DNA of 64,000 nucleotides from the NCBI GenBank assembly GCA_037974665.1, contig CM075773.1, positions 49,492,080-49,556,079 of the forward strand. The letters run 5' to 3'. The DNA comes from Ehretia macrophylla (taxonomy: Eukaryota > Streptophyta > Magnoliopsida > Boraginales > Ehretiaceae). The notes under the pieces are model-generated. The model saw only the letters and a program-made list of their open reading frames with translations. It was not told where the DNA came from and did not search any database. A program made the translations under genes and the position numbers. Positions 1-12,334 of the stretch are shown here, one piece after another (position 1 is the first letter of the stretch; each line of letters begins with the position of its first letter).

Positions 1-69
1 CTCTCTCTCGAATTTCTCAGATAAAAGTTGTTCGCGGAAAATTTTTATGTAAATAACTGATAAATAAAG

Positions 70-2895
70 ATGCATAGAGAAAAAGGAGGAGGTTCGAAGG
101 CGGAGGAGGGACACGTGGCAACATCGGCGGCCGGTTCCAGAAGCTTCAACGGTGAGGATAATCATAATCGTCACCGAGATTCTCGTCCCGCCCCCATCTC
201 CGGTGGTGCGTGTATAATACAGTGTCATATACATACATATATATAATGGGAGTACTTTTTTGTTGATTAATGATTCACTTCAATTTTCATTGGATAATTT
301 TCGAAATGAACTGTGTTTTTATATTTCTATTACTATATTGATTGAATTTCAAAATGCTATTTGGTGGCACTGTAGAAAGCTGATATTAATTTATAGGGCA
401 GTCCAGCACACGAAGCTCAAGAGCATCAGGAAGCGTTGGACCTACTTTCATGCATCGAAGTTGCATTTTTTGCAAGTTTGTTTTCACTACTCGAACTTGT
501 GAACACTGCGATTATTCTTATAATGGGGGGAGAATATAATAAAATCTGCTTGCTCCAACCTTTTTCTTTTATTCTCTCGTGGTGATTTTCCTTAATTGCT
601 TGATAATATCGTAAAGGTCTTGAGTTAAAGGTGCGATTTTTTTTTTAAAAAGAAAAAAATTGGTCTTCCACAAGTTAATTACTTAGGGAGCTTGAAACTT
701 CACGCGTAAGGCTTCGTTATACTGCCTATTTGTTGCATTTAAGAGCAGTTAGATTGGATATATTATCAATCATGTATAATTGTAGCATACCAGATAGTTA
801 GATCCCTGGTATGTGTTAGTTGTCCAGATAGGATATGTGGTCGTGTTGTATATTCACTGAGACTGATCTATCATGGCAGTGATGTAACTTAGGGCATGTT
901 GGACTAGTATTACGTTTGGTTACTAAATTTTGTTTGATGGAAAAAGTTCAGTTGCTAGAATTTTTTTTCTCATTCTGGATTTTTTTGTTTATTTGAGGGA
1001 GGGGATTATGAAGTAAGGTCTTGGCCTTCTTCTCGTGTGATTGCTGATATATATGATAAGAAAGAGAATGTGTGTTAAATAGAAGGGAGGAGCAAACTTA
1101 CTCACTATTAAGCATTCAAAACGGAGTGAATTTTTTGGGGAAAGAGCAATATTACCTATTTGATGGGTGTGCCTATTTGAGATTGGAGTGCATAGAAGAA
1201 CAAATTCAGAAGTACTATATTTAATTTATTTTTGGTAGGCTGTGTCTTGACAATATGACTGGCTCATGTTATACATTATGCTCTTACACGGTGCTTTTGA
1301 CCTTCAGATTTCCTTCCATTTTTATCGCCCCTAGTTTCTGATGGTTATTGTTGTGACATCTTTTCTGACACTCTTTTCCTATTGCATTTGCAGCAGAAAA
1401 ATCGGAAACAGATAGTGAGGAGTCAAATTTTAGTGGCTCTGAAGGGTATGAAACCTCTTGGATTTCTTGGTTTTGCAGTCTGCGTGGCAATGAGTTCTTC
1501 TGTGAAGTTGATGATGATTACATCCAAGATGATTTTAACCTCTGTGGTTTAAGCAGCCAAATCCCGTATTATGATTATGCACTTGATTTGATTTTGGATG
1601 TTGAATCTTCTCATAGTAAGTTATTACATGGATTCAGACTTATGCTAGAAAGAGACAGAATATGTCGGTTGCATCAGTTCTTCAGGAAACTTGAGGATAT
1701 ATAATCTAGTTAGCTAGACATATCTGCTGGTAATATTGTGTTATGCGGTTCACTCTCACCATTTTAGGTTTTATGGGAAGGAATTGATATGTGTATTCAC
1801 TTAACATCCATATGTTTGATATGTTATACAACAATTACTAAGCGCCAGCTCCCTTGCCTCCTGTAAGTTACATCATTTGTTGAATATCAATATGTGAATG
1901 CTCGCACTATTCAAAATCATATATTAATCTTGGTTTTCCCTTTTGGCATGCTTTTAGCAAAATCTTCTCTGCAATTAAGCAAATGAAGATGCTGCTGTCT
2001 TTGAAGGATTTGAAAAGAATTCAGGGAAAGATTATTTTCTGTGATCTGATAAAAAAGTACTAATTTACAGTAGTATATTCTATATGAAGAACATTAATGT
2101 CAAATCAGCTAAGCCGGAGAGCATTTTGTCAACTTTGCCTTCACAATAAGAATGCAGTGCTATTTTTCATCTTATTCCAGCTATGTATTTGTGCATTCAT
2201 ATCATTGAAATTTCACCAAAGCCAAGAAAATGGGAAAAATTAATGCAATTCTCATGTTGTAAGATTTGTGTTTTAGGAGCTAATATCAGATTTGTAGTGT
2301 TCTGTATCTGAGCAGATACTATTTTTGGAGACCTGACCCTATAGCAGTTTTAGAGATATGAAATGATAGCATTTTAAAAGATGTACTTCAAACTTCTATT
2401 ACTTTACATTTTGTAGCCTCTACCAACTCTTCAGTCTGTGAAATTCATATTGCTGACTAGAATTGCTGAAATCTGTAGGTGATGTGTCTACAGAGGAACA
2501 GAATGAACAAGTTGAATCAGCTGCTGAGATGCTTTATGGTCTTATACATGCTCGATACATATTAACAACTAAAGCATTGGCTGCTATGGTGAGAACATGT
2601 TTCATCATTTTACCAATTGTGCTTCCACTGGTGTTGTAATGCGGGCAAATCTGACCTTTTACAGCTTGTGAAGTACAAGAATGCCGTGTTTGGGAGATGC
2701 CCTATAGTTTGTTGCTGTGGACAACCCTGCCTGCCTAGTGGTCAATCAGAAATTCCTCGTCAAAGCATGGTGAAAATCTATTGTCCCAAGTGTGAAGATA
2801 TTCACACTCCTCGATCAAGGTCTCAAGATACTATCCTTTTCAAAATTTTTGTTTATTTTGGTTTCTCAGCCTTCAGTTTAATTGTTTCTGTTTAA
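70..2895 (+). CDS. CKB: Casein kinase 2 beta subunit, 3'-truncated gene (exons 70-202, 1394-1615, 2479-2588, 2665-~2826)
   Basis: Regulatory beta subunit of protein kinase CK2, which docks substrates and stabilises the CK2 tetramer. Exon 1 starts at the ATG at 70 (MHREKGGG, later [11 protein letters not shown], like the variable plant N terminus). Exon 2 carries [28 protein letters not shown] and [13 protein letters not shown]. Exon 3 gives [19 protein letters not shown]. Exon 4 gives the zinc finger, with GRCPIVCC and KIYCPKC supplying the four expected cysteines. Introns are GT-AG and phases match (1, 1, 0); exon 1 could also end at 205 and exon 2 start at 1397. After PRSRSQ the reading frame runs to a stop at 2895, and the expected last exon (NIDGAYFGTTFPHLF to the C terminus, which holds dimer and CK2-alpha contacts) is absent before a CACTA end at 3706. 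Roughly 60 residues are missing, so this is probably a pseudogene or captured fragment. Family identity is very secure; function is doubtful. Confidence 0.9.
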
Positions 2896-3257
2896 GTTTC
2901 TTTTGCTTCTTTCAGATCTGATTTGCGTACAGGAAGCTGCAAATTATGACAATGGGAAATCACATCATGTCCCTCAAAGAATGGAAGGAATTTGATATGC
3001 AAGTGTTGGGTAGGAAATATTAGGGCTTATGCATTTAGTTATACATATGTGATTGTTCAAGAATATATCGCGCTACATATGTAATTTTAATAATTTGTAA
3101 TTTTAAATTTATGTTTTATGAGTATTTAATTTTAATTTTAATTTTGATTATCAACGTTTTAATTAAATTTTTTATATGAATTTGACATTTCAAAAAAACT
3201 TTTAATTTTGTTATTCTAATTATAAAAATCTCTCAAAAAAAATTATTTAAAAATTAG
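2827..3257. other. Degenerate stretch after the last CK2 beta exon
   Basis: The expected terminal CK2 beta exon is not found in any frame. A possible acceptor lies at 2914-2915 (TTTCAG), but the sequence after it reads only a short unrelated peptide. The rest is AT-rich with no recognisable gene. Confidence 0.5.
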
Positions 3258-3706
3258 AGATTAAATGGAGACGACAATTCTTGGAGATGGTTTGAAGACG
3301 ATAATTTTTAAAGACGGTTTGGAGACAATAATTTTTGGAGACTACAACTTTTGGAGACGATAATTTTTAGAGATGGTTTGGAGACGATAATTTTTGGAAA
3401 CGATTTGGAGACGACAATTTTTTGAAACGGTTTGGAGACGACAACTTTTAGAGACGTTTTGGAGACAACTTTCGGAGACGGTTTTGAAGACAATAATTTT
3501 TGGAGACGGTTTAGAGACGACTTTTGGCGATAGAACGATGATGAGAAAAATTAGTCGCCAAAGGAGATGAATTGACAACGGAAATTGAAATTGGCGACGA
3601 TTCTTTTGACGACGGACGATTTTTGTCCCTTTGCCGTCAAATACCCTTTTGGTGACAGCAAGGAGGCAGATTTTGGCGATCGCTTTTGACAGTTTTTTTT
3701 GTAGTG
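3258..3706. mobile_element. CACTA (CMC/En-Spm) transposon end with subterminal repeats
   Basis: The right terminus at 3692-3706 reads CACTACAAAAAAAA on the minus strand, the diagnostic CACTA end. It is preceded by more than ten degenerate copies of a roughly 20-bp unit containing GGAGACGA and ATTTTTGG (about 3268-3530), typical of CACTA subterminal repeats, then GGCGACGA-type units. I see no matching left terminus in the window, so the element either extends left through the CK2 beta fragment and off the window, or is a truncated end. The 3-bp TSD would be TTC at 3707-3709. Confidence 0.75.
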
Positions 3707-3709
3707 TTC

Positions 3710-4024
3710 AGCTTTTTCAATAGCTGGATTTTTTTTGCATTTTGTGTGACCCTGAGATCTGATACTATGTTGAAAATTGAATTGTGCACACAAATGCAAT
3801 TAAACATGATATTTTTAACGTGATTCAAACTTTATTACAGACACCCAAACCTCGATACATTTTTTGAGTCCGGTATCCAACCGGCTTTTATAATTACATT
3901 GTTTGACTAACTTGAGCTACTTTGATACAAAATCATAAAAGACTATTTATAGCCAAAGTTACTTGAGAACTTGTGGCTATAATTTAATTTGGCCTAATGT
4001 CATCCACTAATAGTTAGGTCATGC
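3710..4024 (-). other. Possible remnant of an LTR element (PBS-like motif)
   Basis: GATCTGATACTATG at about 3754-3767 is close to the reverse complement of the tRNA-iMet primer-binding motif TGGTATCAGAGC. No second LTR or coding part was recognised. Treat as a weak fossil trace only. Confidence 0.2.
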
Positions 4025-4026
4025 CA

Positions 4027-4498
4027 TTTATAGTTTGTTTGGATTCACATTTTTAAAGGAAAGTAAAAGAAGGGGAGGGGATAAGGAACCTTTTCGTTTG
4101 TTTGGATTATAATTTTGAAATAAGTAAAAGATATAGAGGGGTACGAAAATTCTTTTATTTTCTTTAATTGGATGGGTTTTTCAAACCTTCCAATTTGGAG
4201 TGTTTGGAGGGGAAATGAAAGATTTCACCATAAAATGTCTTTTTTGTCCCTACATATTTAATAGTTATAAAAATAAAAAAAAAGATACTTAAGTAATTTT
4301 GCATTTAAAATTATCTTTTTCATTTCCTTTCCTTCTCTAATCCAAACAAAAAATCATAAGATTATTTCATTTTCTTTTCATTATTATTTTTTTACAATCC
4401 AAGCAACGTAATTCACTTCCTTTCCTTTCCTTTCCTTTATTTATTTTTACTCCACTTTACCTTCTTTTCCTTTCCTTTGTGCAATCCAAACACTATGT
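4027..4498. mobile_element. MITE with TGTTTGGATT terminal inverted repeats
   Basis: The left end (ATAGTTTGTTTGGATT) and the reverse complement of the right end (CATAGTGTTTGGATTGC) form an imperfect TIR. Both are followed inward by AAAGGAAAG-rich sequence (left on plus, right on minus), so the whole unit of about 470 bp is roughly palindromic. No ORF. A clear TSD could not be fixed. Confidence 0.55.
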
Positions 4499-5730
4499 TA
4501 GTATTACTGGAGATGAGTCATATATCCACCAGAGATACAATTTTTAAACCTAGAATCATCTTCTACAAGGATTTTCACCTTTCTTATATGTGAAAAGATA
4601 TCAATAGCAAGTGAAGAACAAATAGGAGGAGATAAAAAATGTTATAGAGACCAAAGAAAACAAATGTGGTACGTTATAAATATACAACAATTGTTTTTAC
4701 CAATGACATAAGTAGAAGAACGAGTTTAATATTATAAATTTCGTTATATGCTGCATTAAAAATCAATAGTAGAAAATTTTTGAAGAAACATTTTCGTTGC
4801 AAAATTGCTAAAATGAGTAGTGGAGGATGGTGAACTTCCGGTAGAAAGGGAAACAAAGGAATAAATGGGGGCAGTTGAAGGAATTGAAAGAAGGCAGAAA
4901 AGAGATAATTAAATTGAATTCATCAAAGGAAATTTGATTATATTTTATCTCGATCTATTAAGCTTCTCTCATGACTATTAATGAAAGTACGACGTTAATA
5001 CTATTTTAAATGTTTAATTATCGTTAGAAATAAATATAATTAGTGAACAAATATTATGCACATTAGAAACAATATAATTTAGGGAAGAAATATTATGTTT
5101 AAATATAATTTAGACTTACTTAAATGCTTTATCTTCCTTTTGTTCATAATCACTTTTCTAGAAAGTACTTGTTAGCTATGTACTTATTGAGAATCACATT
5201 CCATAAATTTGTTTTTTCTAACTTTTTATTAACAAATAGCTTTTCCTGCATTAAATCCATTCAAAATCATAAATTTTGTGGCATGAGACGTTCCAATACG
5301 AATTTGGATTCTCTCATCTATTTAATTTTTTATCATGTAGATGGAGTGCATTATGGGCCATGAGATGGTTTATATATATATATGTATGTATGTATGTAAT
5401 GTATTAAGAAATTGAAATGAATAACTCTCTCTCTTCGCAATAGAGAAAAGAGGAACCACCAATTCTACTAATTATACACATAAATCTAATCATAATAGCT
5501 CTTGGAATGGCCAATTTAAAATCTAACAAATATTCAAACAAAATGCACAAGGACAGTCTAATTATTTGCATCTTATTAGTAAAACTAAATACTTGAAATT
5601 CAACAGACCTTCTATTTTCTTTCGAAGAAATAATTAAAATGAATGAATTTTTTTACCATAAATTGACCCTCTCCTATTTAAAGATATGAATTTTACCGAT
5701 CAGTAATAATAATGCTAGTAATTTAAATGT
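4499..5730. other. AT-rich intergenic DNA
   Basis: No coding similarity, RNA gene or bounded repeat recognised. A short TATG/TGTA microsatellite lies at about 5371-5402. Confidence 0.5.
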
Positions 5731-5736
5731 GGTATA

Positions 5737-6685
5737 TACCATAATTTTCGTAATTGTACGATTCGCGATATGAATCATACAATTCGGTTCGATTCAGGCA
5801 AAAAACAATTCGAATCAGTTAGCGAATCATTAATTAAGGTGAATCGGTAAGTGAATCGTATGATTCGGCGAATCGTGAACGATTTGAATCAAACCAAAAA
5901 AAGCCCAAAAAGTCCAAAAAAAAAAAATTAAAAACAAACCACTTCAATTTTTTTCAAACTATATACAATTAGTGCATTTTTTAAAAATATTAACAAACAA
6001 AATAAAAAAGCCCATTTATGATAAAAACATCAACCTTTTAACTATAATTACAAAAATCAAAATGCTAAAAGCCTTAAAAAAGAAAAAAGAAAAAAAGAGA
6101 GAGAGAGAGAAAAAGCTTCTCATCTGTTCACGATCGAAAAGCTTCCGCCGATTAAAAAGGTTCGTGGATCAAAAAGTTTCACGTAAGTGAGCTGCTGATC
6201 TTGCTCTTTCTTTACATTTTGCAACTTTGCCGTTTATTTCTATTTACCTTGTCTTTATTGAGTGACTTACATTTAATAGCCTTGGTCCTTGTCTTTACTG
6301 AGCGGCTTACATTTAATAGCCTTGGCCTTGGTTTTGTCTTTGCTTACTTTTGTTTTTATTGAGTTGAATGGCTAATGCTTAAAAGTTTTTGTCTTTAGTC
6401 TTTGTTTTTGTATGGTATTAAGTTACAATTAATTTTCTTGTAAATTAAACTACTAAAGTCTAAATATAATTTTTCAATGTCTAATTGCTTTGATTGCTAG
6501 GGACAAGTAAAGTATTGAACCATCTAAAAAAGTAACAAAAAACATATATTTATATCCATTTAAATGAAAATTTTCAATTAAAAACTGTTAATGAAAACAT
6601 AATATATCAAATCTCATCTAGTTTCAAAATTTGTGACTGAATCGATATGATTCACGATATGATTTATGATTCGCAAACTATGGTA
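5737..6685. mobile_element. Non-autonomous TIR DNA transposon (about 950 bp)
   Basis: The left arm from about 5741 (CCATAATTTTCG, then repeated GATTCG/ATGAATCATAC motifs) is the imperfect inverted copy of the right arm ending at about 6683 (reverse complement CCATAGTTTGCG, then AATCATAAATCATATCG). The arms are about 50 bp. The short flanking repeat TATATA/GTATATAC is itself palindromic, so the TSD length is ambiguous. Inside is a tandem pair of about 50 bp containing CTTACATTTAATAGCCTTGG (6240-6330). No transposase was seen. Confidence 0.55.
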
Positions 6686-7669
6686 TATACATAATCTGAA
6701 TTTATTTATGAATTCTTAAAATGCAAATTCTAGGGTTTGTGAAGCTAAAAATTGAAATGTCAAACACCGTACCAGCTTTCGATGAGTAGGAGAGAGAAAA
6801 GAGTCGCTTTGAGCTTTCAGTGGTCCATTAATGGAGGTGTAGAGTTAATAAAGTGAGAGAGTAGTGAAGGAAACGATAAGAAGGCCTCTGTATACTGGTA
6901 GAGTTTAAACTATGAAGAGGTCTTCATATATTGATGGAAGAGGTCTTTGTGTATTGAATAAGAAAATAGAAGACTTTAAGAAACGTTTTAGTCTAACGTA
7001 CGCAATAGTAAATAAGATACATAAGTTGTAAATTTTGATTTGAAAAGCAAGGTTTTAGTCTTAAGAGCATATTTGATATAATTAATTTTAATTTGATAGA
7101 CTATTTTAAAAATCATAAATTATTGTAAAACAAAAAATTGTAGTAATTAAAGTTAACAAAGTTACATAACTTGGATATTGCGACGGTAAGTAAATGTTGC
7201 TAAAAGTTTTAATTTTAAGTAAAGGTTAAAAAATCGTTGCAAAAAAGACCTACATGGCAATAGTTTTTTATTTTTCAATGTTAGTGTTGCGACAGATCCA
7301 AAATATAATAGTGTGAGCCTAATAAACTAACTCAAAATATTTAAAAACTCGTGTTGATAGAAGTAAAACTAAGTCACTATAAATAGAACATATATCTTTT
7401 ATAGAAGTGATGAGAAACGGGGTCACAAACTCTCTTTTAAATACACGATGTCATCATTCCACCATACAAAGTATAACTATAGTCTAGAATGCCTGATAGC
7501 CTGTTATAATCCGCCTAGCTATAATGATCCAGGCCTGACTTGCCAACATATTGAACCTTATCAACTGATTCAAAAAATTTAAACACATGTTGACAATAGT
7601 TTCGAATATCAGCTTTTATAAATGGTTCACATATCTGTTACAAAAGAGATTCAAGACGGGTATTAGGAT
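6686..7669. other. Intergenic DNA with a weak direct repeat
   Basis: No gene recognised. Two loosely similar stretches at about 7318-7430 and 7556-7665 share ordered short matches (ATTTAAA, ATAAATAGA/ATAAATGGT, ACATATC) and may be an old duplication. Confidence 0.3.
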
Positions 7670-8400
7670 TGTTAAAAGTTTCACATGGTAAACTATGGAG
7701 CAAGGAGACAAGTTTATACCACATAGAAAGATTAGGAGAAGAATGAGTCATTAATAAACATGTGTAGGTTCAAGATCCAATAGCTTAAACTTTAGATTAA
7801 TAGTTGAGTTCTATATATGTGGATTAAGGCCCATTTTCTTCTCGGATTCTCTGGGCTAGCTACAACAAATTGGTATCAGAGCTGATGGTTTAATGATCTT
7901 GGCCCGGACTCTCAAAGAATTATGGTACACTATTGTGACGGGCTCTCGGTGGAGCTTGGCAGCAGGGCTCGAAGGATAGAGTAGGGTCACGATAAGCATA
8001 ATTTTTGGATTGTACTCTCAAAGTTGTATGAGGTTATAGTAACACGATGGAACAAGGCATGGTGATCTGGGCAATCCCAAGCGGGCTCGTACAAGAGTAG
8101 GATCGTGGAGACTCATGGTTGATCTAGTTGCACGGAGAAGAGCTATTGGAGCCACCACGGTAGTTAAGGTGCAAGGAGATCTAAAAGCTTGTGAGAGTAG
8201 TGAAGATGGATCCGTCCGCAATGAATCAAGGGGGAGTTAAGGCTCAATATAGAGTTTATATGTGAAAATGGAGAGATTTGTTGGAAGTTTGATATAGTGA
8301 ACTAAGGAGCAATGAGACAAGTTTCTCCTATATAGAAAGATTAAGAGAAGAATGAGCTATTAATAAATATGTGTAGGCTCAAAACTCAATAATTTGTTGT
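7670..8400 (+). mobile_element. TRIM-like small LTR retrotransposon (fossil)
   Basis: The left LTR (7670-7867) starts TGTTAAAAG and ends ACAACA. A tRNA-iMet primer-binding site TGGTATCAGAGC lies at 7871-7882. The right LTR begins TGTTGGAAG at about 8279 and matches the left over about 120 bp (AAGATTAGGAGAAGAATGAG against AAGATTAAGAGAAGAATGAG, then the ATTAATAAA-TATGTGTAGG block), after which it diverges or is cut short. The internal part is about 410 bp with no protein similarity, so this is a non-autonomous element. It looks old and incomplete at its right end. Confidence 0.65.
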
Positions 8401-8449
8401 TAGCGTCTCTCCTTTGTCTTTTGGACCATGTCGGGGGTGGGCCAGACGT

Positions 8450-8602
8450 GGCAACATTTACTACCACACTAGCCATAGCGCTCAAGTAAAGTAGGCTTAC
8501 ACTACTTTAGTTGTCAACGATGTAAAAAAGGACTAATGTGACCAACGAAAGTAAAGCCTACTTTTCTTGAGCGTTATGGCTAGTGTGGTTGTAAATGTTA
8601 CC
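8450..8602. repeat. Hairpin MITE-like inverted repeat
   Basis: GGCAACATTTACTACCACAC and the following CTAGCCATAGCGCTCAAG pair with the right arm, giving arms of 50-70 bp with few mismatches. Half-copies of the same sequence (GTAGGCTTACGTTGGCCACA at about 11369; GTAGTCTTATGTTGGTCACA at about 39127) occur in both duplicated segments, so it is a dispersed family. Confidence 0.6.
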
Positions 8603-9469
8603 AAAAGGGTTTATAAGTAAAGTACATCTATGATCTTGTTCCATAAGAAAATAAGTAATGCTATATGGAGGGACGTATTCAGAATTATTATTTAATTCAA
8701 GCTGACAATAAGTAATTTAATATTCATATATAGATAACTTATTCAGAATTATTATTCACTTCAGGCTGACAGCAAATAATTTGATATTCATATATGGATA
8801 ACTTTTTCCAGTTGAGTTAAATTAATTTTTCTATTTCTTGCGTGTACCAATTGAAGTATTAACCTAAAAAATGTAACCACAACTCACTCTTTAATAACTC
8901 TACTCTTGGAGGGGGCTGCAACCCTGCTTCTTGGTGAATGGATCCACACTTGATTATATGTTACTCCGTATGTGATACTTATATCATTCACCTTTTATGC
9001 GCCTCAAATTTACAAATTCCTAGGGGTCCTCAGGCCCTACTTAGTTAAGTGACAATGAAAAGGTGTCATCGTTGAGATTTGATTTCTCGCCTATGTCACT
9101 TTTGATGAAGCAACTCTATATGATTTGTCATTTGTTCAGATAAGACTTGGAAAGGTGACACATATCTATCAATGCGTTTTTTTTTTTCTTTCAAATAAAT
9201 TGATTCCATTTATATAGGATTATTTGATATAAGATGCCAAATAAAAAGTAAAATTGGATAATATAATTTGGATGATATAAATCATTAATATAAAATACAA
9301 TGGTTTGTTGTCTGTGTGGTGCTCAATCGACACTCCTTGAAAGTTCCGAACATCCAAATAAAATTATTAATTCACACCTTGTTTAATTGCCATTTGCTAG
9401 CAAACTAACCTCTCTAGGAGATGAGTTGAACTAATTACTCTTTCCATTTCAAAATGAGCGTGAACCTTT
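8603..9469. other. AT-rich intergenic DNA
   Basis: Contains a short tandem similarity (TTCAGAATTATTATT and following bases, at about 8676 and 8740). No gene or bounded element recognised. Confidence 0.4.
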
Positions 9470-10856
9470 TTTTCTTTAATTTTTTTTAAAAAAATCTAAT
9501 TTAATTTTACATCACAAGAATATCGTACACTTTTAAAATTAATTTTAAAATTAAAATCAAGTCACAGACCAAATGACCAGTAATAAATAAATATGCACTT
9601 CCTGATTGATTGTACCAACTTCTAAAATAATAATCTACATAAAATTTCATTTCTTTGGGGCACTAATGTCCTGTTGTATAAGTTTCAAAAGAAAACCTAA
9701 GGCCCCACTCTATACCTTGTATGACACAATTTCTAAGTCTATCCTTTCATGTACATCACATGCCAGTGTGAAAGTGGACATTCATTCTCCGAACAGAGGA
9801 ATGCGCGTTTTGGGTAAACAGTGCCAAAGGAAAAAGTGATAATTGCCACCCTTATGGAAGATAGCAAGTGTTTCAACCCGCCACTGATCCTAACATTTTA
9901 TTGGCTTGCATGGTCAACATGCCTAGATAAATTTATTTTTATTATTATTATTATTTTTTTGATCTAGTAAATTAGTAAAAACGATATACTTTGTAATGAC
10001 GGAAAAAAATTATCGGCCATTCAAAAGGACATGTGATGGATGAAGTGACAATCCACTAAAAAAAACTACTTGGCTCTCAACTCAAAATGAATTATCTTTC
10101 TCTTCTTAGTGCCTTGGTATATTCTTCAAAAGAAATATCTTATTTTAACGTCACTAAATTTTTCACTTTTAAGAATATTCCAGCTGATTCAATTAATAAG
10201 GAAATCATGTATAGATTAATTAATTAGTTTCAGATGATCTTTCCAGCTGATATGTACATATAGCTATATAAGTATAAAATTTGAAAGTAAAGAAAATTAG
10301 TTTTGCAGTTAATTTATGCGCTACGTTTCCTATCCATGAACTACCTTGTTTTCTTTGTTTCCCCCCTCGACTACTTGATATGCCCTGCATGTTCAAACTA
10401 AATTCATATAAAATCTTGGGTTCTTGCTCAAGAGTTTTTATTTTACTGTGTTTGTCATATATAGTTTAGTTGTAACCATGGGTAGGCACTTGGTCTACAT
10501 TTTAATATCAACTAATTAAAGATATTCCCTCTATCTTCTGAGAACTGAGTATCTTGTCCCAATGTTTTTGCACTAGTTAAAAGTTTAATGTAGAGATTTT
10601 GAGTTCGAACTATGATTTTAGCTTCCGTTGTAACAAAAGGAAGGAAAAAGAGTATCTTTTGGCACTAAAGTGCAAGACTTCTTTAAGCAATACATACTAA
10701 TTACGAAAAGCAGAAATAAATTTTTTGATATGACATATTTATATTATGGAACCCTATAATTAATATTTTCTTAGGAATTCATTAGGAACTCGGAATAAGA
10801 GTCCTTTAGGGATTAGGAATAATTAATGTTAATTATTAGGGTTTCCTAACAATTTA

Positions 10857-11275
10857 TGAAAGTGAAGCATGCCAATGAACTTACTTATTTTTTGTTTGTG
10901 GTCTACATATCAATCTTAGTCACCAAAAACCTATATACATTCATTTATTGGTTATTTGAAATCTTACGTCCAAATTAAAATTTTCATGGATATAGTGTCT
11001 ATCTTAAGAATATCATGAAAACATAGCAATTAAAAGCTTTTTTATGATCAAGTACCCTAACGATTTTTCGAAATTGAAGTATGACATTGAAGTTATGCAT
11101 TCTTTTTTTATAATTACATATCAATTTTAGTCACCAAAAACCTATACATATTCGTTTAGTTTTTTGAAATCTTGCATCCTAATTAAATTTGTCATGGATA
11201 TAGTGTCTACTTTAAGAAAATCACGAAACATAGCGATTAAAAACTTTTTAAAGATCAAATATCAAAATATTTTTT
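10857..11275. repeat. Tandem repeat, two units of about 215 bp (copy 1)
   Basis: Both units contain CACCAAAAACCTATA, TTCATGGATATAGTG or TGTCATGGATATAGTG, and AACATAGC-ATTAAAA in the same order. Copy 2 has three units (38398-39020). Confidence 0.8.
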
Positions 11276-11800
11276 TTAATTATATTCATGGGAATCACAT
11301 TCCCCTCAAGAATGTGATCCCCCAAAATGAAAAATCATTATGTTAACCAAATGTCCCCTTAAAGTAAAGTAGGCTTACGTTGGCCACATTAGTCCTTTCT
11401 TCTTCTTCTTCTTCTTTTTTTTTTTTTTCTTTTGTGTCAATTCCTCACATTAGATTTTGTGTTAGTTAGATGACATCGTTAATACTGATTTCGACGTAAA
11501 TTTGTTATCCTAGTATTCAATAATTGAGCCAAAATAAAATTTTAAAAAAATGGTATTCATTAGTAGTGAAGCATAAAACTGTAAAAATGCCTTCTGCAAA
11601 TTGTTGGCAAAAGTGAAAGAGATGTGAACTTTTTCAAAACTCTGCAAGAAGCTTCGTCGAAGCTTCATGTGGTGATGACAAACACCTTCCAAAATAAATA
11701 TTACCCCCTCCCAAGTCATAGCCTCCTATCCCCCTATTGGATACAAAATACTAGCTAGCTCTTCTCACAATCCTTTGTTACAATAAATTCGAACAAAGAG

Positions 11801-12334
11801 ATGCATATAGACTGCGTTGCCGATTCAAGATTTGCACTTCCACCAGTGATTAATATCTTGGTGTACCTCGTCCTGTATTCTGAAGCAGGCAATAATAATA
11901 TTTGGGATAGTGATGAAAACCCACCAGCGAAGATGGTTTTACTCATCCTTGGCTTCATCGCCATCTTTCTTCTCATATCTGTCAAAGTCAAACTCTCCCT
12001 AAGGCTAGTTGCAGATCGCATCAGCTTGCAATTTGGAAACTTCGAGTTTTCGCCCACCCTTTCAACGTTATTGCTGGTATCGTTTCTCCTCCCACCACCA
12101 CTCTTTTGGTATGCTTATCTCGTTTGTGTTATCATCTCTCCGTGGTCCTCTTCGATCTTTCGCATGCTTGGGCGTTTCGTTCGAGAAATTCCTACTTGCA
12201 TCCTCAGTTGCTACCCTGTGCAGCAAGAAGCCACTGACGACATTGCGCACGTGATGAAGATCATGAGCTTGCTCTTGATAACCAACAATATTTTCCGAAC
12301 CAACCGCCAAATATCGCAGAGGGCGAACGCGTAG
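11801..12334 (+). CDS. Unknown small multi-pass membrane protein, copy 1
   Basis: An ORF of 177 codons that I do not recognise. Hydrophobic segments lie at about residues 16-27 (VINILVYLVLY), 45-61 (MVLLILGFIAIFLLISV) and 86-112 (from TLSTLLLVSFLLPPPLFW), so two or three membrane passes are likely. The basic stretch KVKLSLRLVADR sits between the last two. The ATG at 11801 opens the longest frame; the internal ATG at 11933 (MVLLILGF) is the start shared with copy 2. After IAHV copy 1 lacks 10 bp present in copy 2. Its last 28 residues are therefore out of frame, while the copy-2-like tail (NQPPNIAEGERVEILYGHA) stays readable in another frame. That points to recent protein coding in the ancestor and possible decay here. 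A single exon is assumed; introns cannot be excluded. Confidence 0.5.
   Translation: MHIDCVADSRFALPPVINILVYLVLYSEAGNNNIWDSDENPPAKMVLLILGFIAIFLLISVKVKLSLRLVADRISLQFGNFEFSPTLSTLLLVSFLLPPPLFWYAYLVCVIISPWSSSIFRMLGRFVREIPTCILSCYPVQQEATDDIAHVMKIMSLLLITNNIFRTNRQISQRANA

Noticed and set aside
2617-2895. A separate 92-codon gene
   Set aside because: It is CK2 beta exon 4 read together with intron sequence on both sides.
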